Positions 21,141 to 30,232 of a stretch of DNA of 64,000 bases are shown here, in pieces (within the stretch, counting starts at the first letter, position 1; each line of letters starts with the position of its first letter). A model generated the notes under the pieces. The model ran no database searches, was not told where the DNA came from, and was given only the letters and a program-made list of their open reading frames with translations. The position numbers were made by a program, and so were the translations under genes. This DNA comes from Clostridia bacterium 41_269 (lineage in GTDB: Bacteria; Bacillota; DTU086). Where the stretch lies: contig LGEZ01000008.1 of assembly GCA_001508005.1 (NCBI GenBank), positions 1 to 64,000 of the forward strand, written 5' to 3'.

Positions 21141-22811
21141 TTGCAGAGGCAGCGCTCCTTTATAGCTTTTTATCCATGGGTGGTTTTTATATTTTCTTTA
21201 ATATTGTTATTGTTTATGCTCTTTGGACCTCCTGCTTGGGGAAAGCTTCCTGTACAAAAGCCCCGAGCGGTGATTGTTTACGAAACTAAGAGCTTAGATA
21301 CAAATAAATATTTTGATTTGACAGCAGCTATGGGTGAATATCTTGCTCATTTTGATGTGGAAGTTTTAGAACTGGCAAGAAAAGATTGGGAGAAGGGCAA
21401 ACTTAAAGGCTTCAGTTTGGTAGTGTATTTAGGAACCAGGGAAACTACTTTGTCTTCAGCTATGTTAGAAGAAATGTCCTCAGCTCCTGCGGTTCTTTGG
21501 CTGGGATATAATATTGAAGATTATGCAAAATTTGCACGATGGGATAACTTTAAGTTTTTTGGGAGGTCCAATTATTTTGTCCGATTAAAAGTGGGTTCCT
21601 CCTTTGAAATGGATATAGACCCATATACTCCTTTGTATATTGCTGATCCTGGAAAAGAAGCGGAAATTACATCTTATGTCAGCAACATTAAAGAGCTGCT
21701 ACCTTTATCCTGGCAAAAAGGGAATGTTTATTATTTAGGCTCCCTGGATTTTGTTTTTCCATATAACATTTTGACTGGAGAACTTCTGCATAAAATACTT
21801 GACTGTGGTAAGGAAAGAACATATCGCGTTCTTTTGAGAATTGAAGATGTAAGCCCCCTTACTGATCCAAACAATTTGCAGAAGCTTATTGATGTTGCTG
21901 CATATCATAATATACCCTATGCAGTAGCAGTGATTCCCTTTGATTATCACAGGGGACAAAGGGTGGGTTTGAGCAGTAAAAAAGAACTTATTAAAGTTCT
22001 CCGCAGGGTTTATGAAACAGGTGGAGCTATTATTATGCACGGCTGTGAGCACAGCAACAGATATTCCCCTAAAACTGGAGAAGGGTTTGAGTTTTGGAAC
22101 TCCAAGGATGATCTTCCCATGGAGAATGATGCAGATTTTACAAAAAGCAGGATAGAAATGGGTTTGAAGGAATTCGCAAAGGCAGGGGTATATCCTGTTG
22201 CCTTTGAAGCTCCTCACTATTCAATGAGCAGTACGGGATATAAAGTTCTGTCCCAGTATTTTTCTACATATGTAGGCCAAATACAGCTCAGCGATGAAAC
22301 CTATAAAGCCAGCCTGGAACTTCCTTTCGCAGTTAACTCCATAAGGCTTAATGGGATGAGAGTTTGGCCCGAGACCTTTGGCTATGTAGAGCCAAATGAT
22401 GTTCTGGCTTATGATAAAATTAGAAAGCTTGCTAGATTTTTTAAGATTCTGCCCCATGCTGAAACCTGTGTTTTTTATCACGGTTTTCTTCCTCCTGAAG
22501 GACTGGAGAGGCTTATAGAAATATTTAAAGAGGAGGGATATGGATTTGCCTCTCTTTTGGAAGAGGAGTTTTGGGTAAAAAGCAGATACCTTAAGGTTTG
22601 GGGCAGTAATGGTTCCATTAAGTGGGAAAGCAGTATTGAGGCAGTTAACCCAGATAGGAAAGACCCCTTATATAGGGGACCCGAATTTGTAGTAAAAGGT
22701 GTAATGGGATTAGCTCTTCTGGCTGCTTCTCTGGTTGTATTTTTCAGTTTAATTGTCTGGCGGCTGCGGCGCAGACGCAGCAGACTTTATGAGGCAAAGA
22801 GGGTCAGATAA
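21141..22811 (+). CDS. ydaL: YdaL-like DUF2334 polysaccharide deacetylase-family protein
   Basis: A 556-residue protein with a membrane helix at about 10-30 and another near 518-540, then a basic tail, so the large middle part probably faces outside. DUF2334/NodB-fold motifs are seen: EDVSP (235-239), HGCEH (300-304) and FEAPHY (355-360). A deacetylase acting on the exported polymer is the likely role. TTG start immediately after the ydaK-like stop, with a weak ribosome-binding site, so probably coupled. Confidence 0.85.
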   Translation: MQRQRSFIAFYPWVVFIFSLILLLFMLFGPPAWGKLPVQKPRAVIVYETKSLDTNKYFDLTAAMGEYLAHFDVEVLELARKDWEKGKLKGFSLVVYLGTRETTLSSAMLEEMSSAPAVLWLGYNIEDYAKFARWDNFKFFGRSNYFVRLKVGSSFEMDIDPYTPLYIADPGKEAEITSYVSNIKELLPLSWQKGNVYYLGSLDFVFPYNILTGELLHKILDCGKERTYRVLLRIEDVSPLTDPNNLQKLIDVAAYHNIPYAVAVIPFDYHRGQRVGLSSKKELIKVLRRVYETGGAIIMHGCEHSNRYSPKTGEGFEFWNSKDDLPMENDADFTKSRIEMGLKEFAKAGVYPVAFEAPHYSMSSTGYKVLSQYFSTYVGQIQLSDETYKASLELPFAVNSIRLNGMRVWPETFGYVEPNDVLAYDKIRKLARFFKILPHAETCVFYHGFLPPEGLERLIEIFKEEGYGFASLLEEEFWVKSRYLKVWGSNGSIKWESSIEAVNPDRKDPLYRGPEFVVKGVMGLALLAASLVVFFSLIVWRLRRRRSRLYEAKRVR

Positions 22812-22813
22812 AG

Positions 22814-24079
22814 ATGCGTGAGTTAACCAGTATTGATGTTCTTTTTCTGATTTCCATGGGTGCAATTTGGCTTCTGCTGCTGTACCATGCTTTTTTAACC
22901 TACGGAGGTTATAGGTGCTTCTTAAAATCAATGGAAATAGATGAAAAAATAGAAAAATGTCCTGACGAAGATCTGCCCTTTGTAAGTGTTTTGGTTCCTG
23001 CCCACAACGAGGAAGCGGTTATAGGAAAAACGGTAGATGCTATTTGTCAAAGTGATTATCCCAGGGATAAACTTGAAGTTATTGTAATTAATGATAGTTC
23101 AACGGATAAAACAGGAGAAATATTAAAAGAAAAACAAAAGATGTATCCATTTCTTAAGGTTGTAACTTTAAAACCTCCTTTAGGAGCTGGGGGGAAATCC
23201 AATGCTCTAAATCAAGGCTTAAAAGAGGCTAAAGGGGAATTTATTGTAGTTTATGATGCTGACAATACTCCTGAAAGAAAAGCCATAAGATATTTGGCAG
23301 CAGCCATAATTTCAGATTCCAAACTTGGAGCGGTTGTGGGCAAATTTCGCACCCGCAATGCTGATGTTAATCTGCTTACCCGCTTTATAAATATTGAAAC
23401 CATAAGTTTTCAATGGCTCGTTCAGGCGGGAAGGTACCATTGGTTTAGGCTTACCACAATAACTGGAACTAATTTTATAATTAGAAAAAATGTTATTGAA
23501 AAAGTAGGGGGATGGAGGCTTGATGCCCTAACCGAAGATACGGAGCTGACCATCAGGGTTTATAACGAAGGATATTTTATCAGATGGCTTCCCGACTCCG
23601 TTACCTGGGAGCAGGAGCCGGAGAAAATTAGAGTTTGGCTTAAACAGAGAACTCGATGGGCTAGGGGCAATATGTGGGTTATTGCCCATTATTTTAAGCA
23701 TATTCTACGCTTAAATAGAAGGATAAGCTGGGATGTTTTGTATTTTTTCTATACCTATCTGATTTTCTTCATTTCAGTTGTGGTTTCAGATATTATCTTT
23801 ATCTTGGGGCTTACTGGATTAGCAAGGCTTACGATAACGGGTCCTTTTTTGATTATCTGGATCATGGCTTATATTCTTTTTATCTTAGAAACATTTATCT
23901 CTTTAAGCCTGGAGAGAGGACAGGGAAATATAAAAAACCTTCTGATAACTTCCTTGATGTACTTTACGTACTGTCAGTTATGGCTTTATTTAGTATTTAG
24001 AGCAGCCTGGGTATCCGTCAAAGATAAAATTACGGGCAGGGAATTTTACTGGTATAAAACAGAAAGGTCGGGGAGATAA
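22814..24079 (+). CDS. ydaM: YdaM-like membrane glycosyltransferase family 2 (polysaccharide synthase)
   Basis: A 421-residue processive-type synthase: one N-terminal helix (about 8-28), a GT-A domain, and several C-terminal membrane helices (about 305-400). All synthase motifs are present: VPAHNEE (61-67), D94 in VINDSSTD, the DxD motif DAD (148-150), TED (240-242) and QRTRW (278-282), which replaces QxxRW. It should polymerise and export a beta-linked glycan; the sugar cannot be read from sequence. Overlaps the next gene by one base. Confidence 0.9.
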   Translation: MRELTSIDVLFLISMGAIWLLLLYHAFLTYGGYRCFLKSMEIDEKIEKCPDEDLPFVSVLVPAHNEEAVIGKTVDAICQSDYPRDKLEVIVINDSSTDKTGEILKEKQKMYPFLKVVTLKPPLGAGGKSNALNQGLKEAKGEFIVVYDADNTPERKAIRYLAAAIISDSKLGAVVGKFRTRNADVNLLTRFINIETISFQWLVQAGRYHWFRLTTITGTNFIIRKNVIEKVGGWRLDALTEDTELTIRVYNEGYFIRWLPDSVTWEQEPEKIRVWLKQRTRWARGNMWVIAHYFKHILRLNRRISWDVLYFFYTYLIFFISVVVSDIIFILGLTGLARLTITGPFLIIWIMAYILFILETFISLSLERGQGNIKNLLITSLMYFTYCQLWLYLVFRAAWVSVKDKITGREFYWYKTERSGR

Positions 24080-26115
24080 TGCGTAAGTTGGCGGCTTATC
24101 TTTTAACAGCTTTAATGCTTTTTTTCAGTTTCTTTCCCTGTAATGCCTGGGCTCAGAAACAGGCACAGCAGTCCAATAAAGGATTTTTGTTTAACATCAA
24201 AATGTTTCCCCAGGATGTTATCCTCAATTATCCCATTAACGAATATCATTACTGGTTGGAATTAATTCCCGGTATAGAAATACGGGGAGCTGCAGTTGAT
24301 CTGTCCTTTTCATGTTCTGAAACCATAAAAAAAGATCTTTCAACCATTACTGTAAGTATTAATGGGGTGCCTGTGGCCAGCAGCCATATATTTAAAGAAG
24401 ATTTGCCCTCCAGACTTTTTGCTTCCATTCCCCCGGAACTTTTTGTAGATGGGATTAATGAAATAAAAATATCCACTATTCAAAGAAGCACGAACAAGGA
24501 ATGTAATGATGTGGATAATCAATCCAACTGGGTTGCTCTGCACAAAAATTCTGTGATTCATCTGCGTGGGGAATTAAAGCCTGCAGAACTGGATGATTAT
24601 CCCTATCCGTTTATTAATAAGCTGATGTTTTCTCCCATAAATACCCACATTGTCCTTCCTGAAAACCCATCGGAGGAAGAAATAGAGGCCATGCTGGACT
24701 TGGCTTCAGATTGGGGTAAAAAAACTGCAGGGGGCAGTATCCAGGGCTTTAAAGTTGTTATGGGCAAGCCTGCGGAAAATAAAAACGCTGTAATTCTGTC
24801 AGCTGGCTTGAAACAGGAAGGGATTAATAAAGGGGAAGGATATGTAAAATTGGACCCCCGGGGCAATGGTCTTTACAGTTTAATAATAGGAGGCAGGGAT
24901 GCATCTGGGCTCAAAAAGGCTGTAAGCTTTGTCAATTCAAAATTTATAAATCAGGCAGATAAAAATGAGGTAGTAGTTAGTGAGTTGGTTGGTGCGGAAA
25001 ACAGTAAAAAAGAAAGTGCATCGGAAATTAGGAATATTACCCTGGAGGATTTGGGATATGGAGAAATAAGCCTTTTGGGAGTTTTTCATCAACGTACAAT
25101 GATAACAGTAAAGCGTCCATCCGGTTGGACTGTGGGCCCAGGTTCCTTTATTGAACTTTTTTTCCGGCACTCTTCTATGCTTAATCCCGAACGTTCGGCA
25201 GTTACTGTTTTCATTAATGGGCGTCCATTGAAAAGTGTTCCCCTTAATGGAAGTAATGCAGAGCGAGGAGTTTTAAAAGTTGAAATTCCAAAAGATGAGC
25301 TGGATGAAGAAGCTTGGAATATTGAGTTTGAGTTTTATCATGATATTGGAAACGTTGACTGCTCAAAGAAGTATGAGGAAGTAGCTTGGTCTGTTATTGA
25401 GAAAAACACTCGGATTTACTTGGCTCCAGGAAAGATTAAGGCGGCTTTGAACTGGGCTGATTTTCCTAACTTTGATTTGGAGTCAAATAGCAGATGTGCT
25501 GTTATGCTTCCCGAGAAACCTACCAGAGATGAGCTGACATTGGCATTTATAATGGCAGTTCGATTGGGACAGGCATATGAGAACAAAATAGATTGGAAAG
25601 TTTATTTAGGAGAAAGGGATAAACTTAAAAAGGAAAAAAATTTATTGATTATCACAAGACATGATGATATCGAAGTGCTGAAAAAAGAAATACCTTCAGT
25701 GGCTTTTTACAGAAATGAAAAGGGAACCTTTGAAGCAGAAGAGAATTTTTCAATACCTTCGAGTTATTTGTCTTCAAATACTATTTGCCAGGTTATTCCT
25801 TCAGAAGTAGGAGGATTAATATATTTTATCTCCGTTCCAAATGCCCAAGGGGTAAAAAACATGGTTAATATTTTTGCGTCCCCTGGGAAAATTTCTGAAT
25901 TAGCGGGAGAAGTGGTTCTAATTAATCCAGAAGGGAAGATTTTAGGACTAAATGCTTCAAAAGAAACGGAAAAAAGAGAGAGTTTAGGATTTCTGCTCAA
26001 TTTAGGGAAATATATTCCCGAGGATAAGGTTCAAATTGTTTATGTGATGCTTTTATCAGCTGCGCTGTTGGGTACCGCTTTTGCCATTTGGAGGTTTATA
26101 AAAAGAAACCGCTGA
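24079..26115 (+). CDS. ydaN: YdaN-like BcsB-family polysaccharide synthase partner
   Basis: A 678-residue exported, C-terminally anchored protein. A signal peptide (cleavage likely after AWA at 25) is followed by two BcsB-like halves, each with an extended beta-rich module and a flavodoxin-like module, then a membrane helix at about 651-671 and a basic end. BcsB-type subunits accompany GT2 synthases and guide the nascent glycan across the envelope. ATG overlaps the synthase stop. Last gene of the cluster. Confidence 0.87.
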   Translation: MRKLAAYLLTALMLFFSFFPCNAWAQKQAQQSNKGFLFNIKMFPQDVILNYPINEYHYWLELIPGIEIRGAAVDLSFSCSETIKKDLSTITVSINGVPVASSHIFKEDLPSRLFASIPPELFVDGINEIKISTIQRSTNKECNDVDNQSNWVALHKNSVIHLRGELKPAELDDYPYPFINKLMFSPINTHIVLPENPSEEEIEAMLDLASDWGKKTAGGSIQGFKVVMGKPAENKNAVILSAGLKQEGINKGEGYVKLDPRGNGLYSLIIGGRDASGLKKAVSFVNSKFINQADKNEVVVSELVGAENSKKESASEIRNITLEDLGYGEISLLGVFHQRTMITVKRPSGWTVGPGSFIELFFRHSSMLNPERSAVTVFINGRPLKSVPLNGSNAERGVLKVEIPKDELDEEAWNIEFEFYHDIGNVDCSKKYEEVAWSVIEKNTRIYLAPGKIKAALNWADFPNFDLESNSRCAVMLPEKPTRDELTLAFIMAVRLGQAYENKIDWKVYLGERDKLKKEKNLLIITRHDDIEVLKKEIPSVAFYRNEKGTFEAEENFSIPSSYLSSNTICQVIPSEVGGLIYFISVPNAQGVKNMVNIFASPGKISELAGEVVLINPEGKILGLNASKETEKRESLGFLLNLGKYIPEDKVQIVYVMLLSAALLGTAFAIWRFIKRNR

Positions 26116-26355
26116 TAAATTAGCTTCAGCTTGTGGACAAAGGCTTTGTGCTTCAGTTTTCTCGTTTTAAAAAGTTGGGCATTTATGTCTAAGTTGGGGC
26201 CAGCAAGCACCTCAATGCTGGCGTTTCCTAATTTTGCCTCATGCTTTGCCAAAAGCTGTAAGCTTGCATTTTTAAAAGTCAAGTGAAGTTTTGCTAAGAT
26301 TTACCAGAGGATTTATTTTCAGTCTGCTTCTGATAAAATCAGCGTTTTAAATTTC
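26116..26355. other. Non-coding spacer with a perfect hairpin
   Basis: This 240-base stretch after the polysaccharide cluster holds GCCAGCA (26199-26205) and TGCTGGC (26216-26222), a perfect 7-bp stem with a 10-base loop, but no good T-run follows, so terminator status is doubtful. A minus-strand open frame (26040-26282) is present, but it overlaps the end of the ydaN-like gene and lacks recognised homology. I suspect a non-coding repeat element or gene remnant. No gene is called. Confidence 0.4.
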
Positions 26356-26384
26356 TTGACAAGGTATGGTGTATACCTTACAAT
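26356..26384 (+). promoter_or_regulatory. Promoter of rplM-rpsI
   Basis: TTGACA (26356-26361), a 17-base spacer and TACAAT (26379-26384): a near-consensus vegetative promoter. It gives rplM-rpsI independent transcription, as expected once a cluster and terminator separate them from truA. Confidence 0.85.
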
Positions 26385-26399
26385 TAAGAATGTACTTTT

Positions 26400-26440
26400 T
26401 TCCTCCCCCTTATGAGCCCCGTTAACTATGTGAGGAGGGA
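26400..26440 (+). promoter_or_regulatory. Possible L13-type leader hairpin masking the rplM ribosome-binding site
   Basis: In the short 5' leader TTCCTCC (26400-26406) can pair with GGAGGGA (26434-26440), which is the rplM ribosome-binding site (7 bp including one G-U). Such masking would allow autogenous control by L13, which is known from Firmicutes leaders. I cannot match this one to the described consensus. Confidence 0.4.
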
Positions 26441-26449
26441 AAGCAGGAA

Positions 26450-26884
26450 ATGCGGACTACGTATATGGCAAAACCCGGAGAAGTAGAAGATAAATGGTAC
26501 ATTATTGATGCCAAAGGTAAAACTTTAGGCAGATTGGCTACTGAAGTGGCGCGTATTTTAAGGGGCAAGCATAAGCCCACATATACTCCCCATGTTAACA
26601 TGGGAGATCATGTAATTGTCATAAATGCTGAAAAGATTGTTCTTACGGGTAAAAAGCTTGATCAGAAACGCCACTACTGGCATTCTCGTTATCCTGGAGG
26701 TATAAAATCCATTGATTACAGAACCCTTTTGAGCAAGCATCCTGAAAGAGCTGTATTTTATGCTGTAAAGGGCATGCTTCCTAAAAACAAGCTGGGTGCC
26801 AAAATGCTGAAGAAGCTTCGGGTATACAGAGGAGAGGATCATCCTCATCAAGCGCAGAAACCTGAAGAGTGGAAGATTGGATAA
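26450..26884 (+). CDS. rplM: 50S ribosomal protein uL13
   Basis: A 144-residue L13 starting [20 protein letters not shown] and containing [20 protein letters not shown]. It is an early 50S assembly protein. Paired with rpsI as in almost all bacteria, but with its own promoter because of the insertion upstream. Confidence 0.98.
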   Translation: MRTTYMAKPGEVEDKWYIIDAKGKTLGRLATEVARILRGKHKPTYTPHVNMGDHVIVINAEKIVLTGKKLDQKRHYWHSRYPGGIKSIDYRTLLSKHPERAVFYAVKGMLPKNKLGAKMLKKLRVYRGEDHPHQAQKPEEWKIG

Positions 26885-26905
26885 TGGCGGAAGGGAGGTT
26901 GTTTG

Positions 26906-27298
26906 ATGGCTCAGGTGCAGTATTACGGCACTGGTCGCAGGAAGGAATCCGTAGCCAGGGTTCGCTTGGTTCCCGGTGAAGGTAAGATAATAATTAACGA
27001 TAAAGAAATGGAGCAGTATTTTCCCCGTCTTGCCCTTCAAAAACATATAAAAGAGCCCCTGGAAGCCACTGGTATGCTTTCCAGATTTGATGTTATAGCA
27101 AAGGTAGAAGGCGGAGGAATCAGCGGTCAAGCAGGTGCTGTGAGGCATGGTATTGCGCGGGCACTGCTCCAGGCAGATGAAAATCTGAAACCTCAGCTGA
27201 AAAAGGGAGGATTTTTGACCAGGGATCCAAGGATGAAGGAGAGAAGGAAATACGGCCTGAAAAAAGCAAGAAAAGCTCCTCAATGGTCAAAAAGATAA
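26906..27298 (+). CDS. rpsI: 30S ribosomal protein uS9
   Basis: A 130-residue S9. The C-terminal tail ending [12 protein letters not shown] reaches the P-site tRNA. ATG at 26906, 7 bases after GGGAGG, gives [19 protein letters not shown]; the in-frame TTG at 26903 is less likely. Confidence 0.98.
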   Translation: MAQVQYYGTGRRKESVARVRLVPGEGKIIINDKEMEQYFPRLALQKHIKEPLEATGMLSRFDVIAKVEGGGISGQAGAVRHGIARALLQADENLKPQLKKGGFLTRDPRMKERRKYGLKKARKAPQWSKR

Positions 27299-27314
27299 AA
27301 GAAATGCTGTTTAT

Positions 27315-27338
27315 GGAAGGGAATTCCCTTCCTTTTTT
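27315..27338 (+). terminator. Intrinsic terminator after rpsI
   Basis: GGAAGGG (27315-27321) and CCCTTCC (27326-27332) form a perfect stem with an AATT loop, followed by TTTTTT. A strong terminator ending the rplM-rpsI transcript. Confidence 0.93.
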
Positions 27339-27465
27339 AATTTGACTTTATTTATTATCAAAGTTTAAAAGCTTTTTTGAAAAGTTAATTGTATTGGGTT
27401 CAGTAATACGAACAGCAGATCACGCATAATGTTTATTCAGCAGTATTTTTCCTTGGAGGCTAAAA

Positions 27466-28191
27466 ATGGTTTTTATTAAAGCCTTTCGCTTAAGGTGGCG
27501 TTTAATATTAATAATTGCGGCAGTAATTTTGGGTTTTAATTTGCTATACTCCTTTGCAATACAAGCAGTGCAGTACCGGGCAGTCGAAGCTCTTTCTTGG
27601 GCTGTGGCAAACAAAGTGGTGGTGATTGATCCAGGGCACGGCGGACCTGACAGCGGTGGTATTGGACCCAGCGGTGTGCTGGAAAAAGATATTACTCTTC
27701 AGATTGCTAAAAAGTTAGCTCTACAATTCAGCAGGGCTGGCAGCGCGGTGGTTTTAACTAGAGAAGAGGACCGTGATCTGAGCATTTCGGGAAAAAGTTT
27801 AAGCCAAAGAAAGAGGGAGGATTTGAGAAATAGGGTAAAGCTTGCTGAAAGCAGGAATGCCGACATTTTTTTGAGCATTCATACCAATTCATTTGGTACG
27901 AAATGGACTGGAGCCCAAACCTTTTATCATATAAGGTCTGCTGAAAGCAGGCGGCTTGCGGAATACATCCAGACTGAAATTATACGATTGATGGCCAACA
28001 CTAAGCGAAAGCCTCTGCCTTTAGATACATATATTCCCAGGAATCTTAAAATGCCGGCTGTGATCGTAGAGGTGGGATTTCTTTCGAATCCTGAGGAAGA
28101 AAAGCTTCTGGCGGATGAGTTTTACCAGAATAAAATGGCTTATGCAATCTATGCTGGGGTTGTGAAATATTTCGCTGAGAAACAGCAGTAA
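27466..28191 (+). CDS. cwlD: N-acetylmuramoyl-L-alanine amidase CwlD
   Basis: A 241-residue Amidase_3 protein with an N-terminal membrane anchor (about 13-33). Zinc ligands H58 (DPGHGGPDSG), E73 and H139 (SIHTNS) and the catalytic E202 (VEVGFLSN) are all present. CwlD acts with PdaA to make muramic-delta-lactam in spore cortex, needed for germination. Its place downstream of rpsI matches Bacillus and supports a spore-forming host. GGAGG precedes the ATG. Confidence 0.92.
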   Translation: MVFIKAFRLRWRLILIIAAVILGFNLLYSFAIQAVQYRAVEALSWAVANKVVVIDPGHGGPDSGGIGPSGVLEKDITLQIAKKLALQFSRAGSAVVLTREEDRDLSISGKSLSQRKREDLRNRVKLAESRNADIFLSIHTNSFGTKWTGAQTFYHIRSAESRRLAEYIQTEIIRLMANTKRKPLPLDTYIPRNLKMPAVIVEVGFLSNPEEEKLLADEFYQNKMAYAIYAGVVKYFAEKQQ

Positions 28192-28212
28192 TTATTAGGA
28201 GTGGAAAGGGGA

Positions 28213-28716
28213 ATGGACTTTTGTGTGGATGAAACCCAGTGGGGCTATATAGGAGTTGCTGTACATAATGGGAAAGTGGTGCGGGTTATTCTTCCCTGTA
28301 ATAAAGAAAGTGAGGTTTGGAAAAAACTAAAAGAAACTCAAGGTTTAGAATGTACAGATGGGGGAGAAAAGGGTTCCTTTGCTTCAGAAGTTGCAAAGGA
28401 GCTGATTAAATACTTTGAAGGAGAAAAAGTTCCGTTGGATTTTCCCGTTTCTTACCTCAGTGGAACCAGCTTTCAAAAAAAGGTATGGGATGCTGTAAGG
28501 GATATTCCCTATGGGGAAACAAGAACCTACAGTTGGATTGCGAAGGAGCTGGGTAATCCTCGTGCAGCAAGGGCTGTGGGTGGAGCTTTAGCTCGAAATC
28601 CCGTTCCTCTGCTGGTTCCCTGCCATAGGGTTACGGGCAGAAGGGGAAATCTAGGGGGCTTTTTTTATGGTGTGGAAATGAAGAAGACTTTGCTTAAACT
28701 TGAGGGTGTGCTATAG
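28213..28716 (+). CDS. ogt: Methylated-DNA-protein-cysteine methyltransferase
   Basis: A protein of about 167 residues that repairs O6-alkylguanine by transferring the alkyl group to its own cysteine. The active-site PCHRV is at residues 136-140 (C137). The helix-turn-helix with the arginine finger (NPRAARAVGGAL) precedes it. I prefer the ATG at 28213, 11 bases after AGGAG; a GTG at 28201 is also open. A weak CCCG/CGGG hairpin with a T-run follows near 28722-28743. Confidence 0.93.
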   Translation: MDFCVDETQWGYIGVAVHNGKVVRVILPCNKESEVWKKLKETQGLECTDGGEKGSFASEVAKELIKYFEGEKVPLDFPVSYLSGTSFQKKVWDAVRDIPYGETRTYSWIAKELGNPRAARAVGGALARNPVPLLVPCHRVTGRRGNLGGFFYGVEMKKTLLKLEGVL

Positions 28717-28806
28717 AAACTCCCGGGTTCACGGGTCCTTTTTCTGGTTATATATCCAACCTTTGTTTATAATAGAAATTGAAAAAGAACCCGGAGGTGA
28801 TTTTTT

Positions 28807-30204
28807 TTGGGTCGGCTTATTCACGGCAGCCTACTTCCCCATCCTCCCATAATAATACCAGAGGTAGGAGGCACTGAAATATTTAAGGCGGGAAGTACTT
28901 TCAAGGGGATGCAGGCTGCAGCGGATTCCATTGCTAAAAGAAAGCCGGACGTGCTCGTTGTAATTTCGCCCCATGCTCCTGTGTTTCCTGATAGAATTGC
29001 AGTTAATCAGGTGCCCATATTGAGGGGCAGCCTGCGTCAGTTTGGAGCTTACCAGGTGGAATGTAGAGAGGAAAATGATCTGGAACTGGGAAAAAAAATA
29101 ATTCAAAAAGCTGAGGAAAAGAACATACCAGTGGTAGAATTGGGGCCGGAATATCTTAGGGAAAGCTTTTCTACGGAGATTTTGGATCACGGGATAATGG
29201 TTCCCCTTTATTTCATCCGAAAGGCAGGATTAAACTGCCCTATTGTTCCCATTTCCATAAGTTTTTTGCCTTTAGAGGAAATATATCTTTTTGGGATTGC
29301 CGTGAGAGAAGCTATTGAGGAAAGCAGCAGAAATGCGGCTGTGGTTGCCAGCGGCGACATGTCTCACAGGCTGTCATCCAGCGGTCCCTATGGGTACGAT
29401 CCAGCGGGAAAAGTTTTTGATGAAAAAATTGTTCAATCCATTTTGAAAGCGGATCCAATGATCCTTTTTGAAATGTCTGAGGATTTTGTGGAAAGGGCTG
29501 GACAGTGCGGGCTGAGGCCGTTGGTAATGCTTTTTGGTTCCATGGATGGTTTTAACATTAAGAGTATAGTCCATTCTTATGAAGGTCCCTTTGGGGTGGG
29601 GTATGTTGTTGCGGAACTTTTGCCTGAGGGAGAGAATAAAAAGAGAGGCTTTTTAAGCAGGCTTTTTGCTGATGCTGAACAGTTTAAGAAAGAAGGCTAC
29701 TCCTATCCTGTAAAACTGGCCTGGAAGAGCTTAAAATCATATCTTTTGGAAGGCAAAATAATTCCTGTTCCTGAAGATATTCCTGATGAATTGAAAAAGC
29801 CTGCAGGGGCCTTTGTATCCTTAAAAAAAAGGGGACAGCTCAGGGGATGCATTGGAACCTTTAGACCCACAAGGAAAAATGCTGCGGAAGAAATTATTAT
29901 GAATGCCATAAGTGCAGCTACTCAGGACCCTCGCTTCCCTCCCGTTTCACCTGAAGAGCTGGACGAGCTGGAGATTACAGTGGATATATTAAAGGAACCC
30001 CAGCCGGTAAGGGATCTCAGCGAGCTTGATCCCAAAAAGTACGGCATTATTGTAAAAAAGGGAATGAGACGGGGGCTGCTTTTACCTGATATAGAAGGGG
30101 TAAACACGGTTCAGGAACAGCTTAGAATAGCAAAAGAAAAAGCCGGGATTTCACCCTTTGAAGACTGCGAAATAGAGAAGTTTGAGGTGGTAAGGTATAA
30201 GTAG
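28807..30204 (+). CDS. MEMO-AMMECR1 fusion protein (AmmeMemoRadiSam system, proteins B and A)
   Basis: A 465-residue fusion. Residues 1 to about 265 form a MEMO/LigB-like dioxygenase-fold domain ([15 protein letters not shown] at the start; [11 protein letters not shown] in the middle). Residues from about 275 form an AMMECR1 domain with the hallmark [11 protein letters not shown] and [17 protein letters not shown]. These two parts and the radical SAM enzyme encoded next are a conserved trio whose biochemical role is unresolved. TTG start 6 bases after GGAGGTGA; a TATAAT at 28768-28773 may be its promoter. Confidence 0.93.
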   Translation: MGRLIHGSLLPHPPIIIPEVGGTEIFKAGSTFKGMQAAADSIAKRKPDVLVVISPHAPVFPDRIAVNQVPILRGSLRQFGAYQVECREENDLELGKKIIQKAEEKNIPVVELGPEYLRESFSTEILDHGIMVPLYFIRKAGLNCPIVPISISFLPLEEIYLFGIAVREAIEESSRNAAVVASGDMSHRLSSSGPYGYDPAGKVFDEKIVQSILKADPMILFEMSEDFVERAGQCGLRPLVMLFGSMDGFNIKSIVHSYEGPFGVGYVVAELLPEGENKKRGFLSRLFADAEQFKKEGYSYPVKLAWKSLKSYLLEGKIIPVPEDIPDELKKPAGAFVSLKKRGQLRGCIGTFRPTRKNAAEEIIMNAISAATQDPRFPPVSPEELDELEITVDILKEPQPVRDLSELDPKKYGIIVKKGMRRGLLLPDIEGVNTVQEQLRIAKEKAGISPFEDCEIEKFEVVRYK

Positions 30205-30232
30205 GCTTTTTTTATAACTTTGCAATTAGTAT

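Noticed and set aside
26040..26282. Minus-strand 80-codon frame after the ydaN-like gene
   Set aside because: It overlaps the conserved C-terminal helix of the ydaN-like gene, has no good ribosome-binding site and no recognised homology; kept only as a possible repeat.
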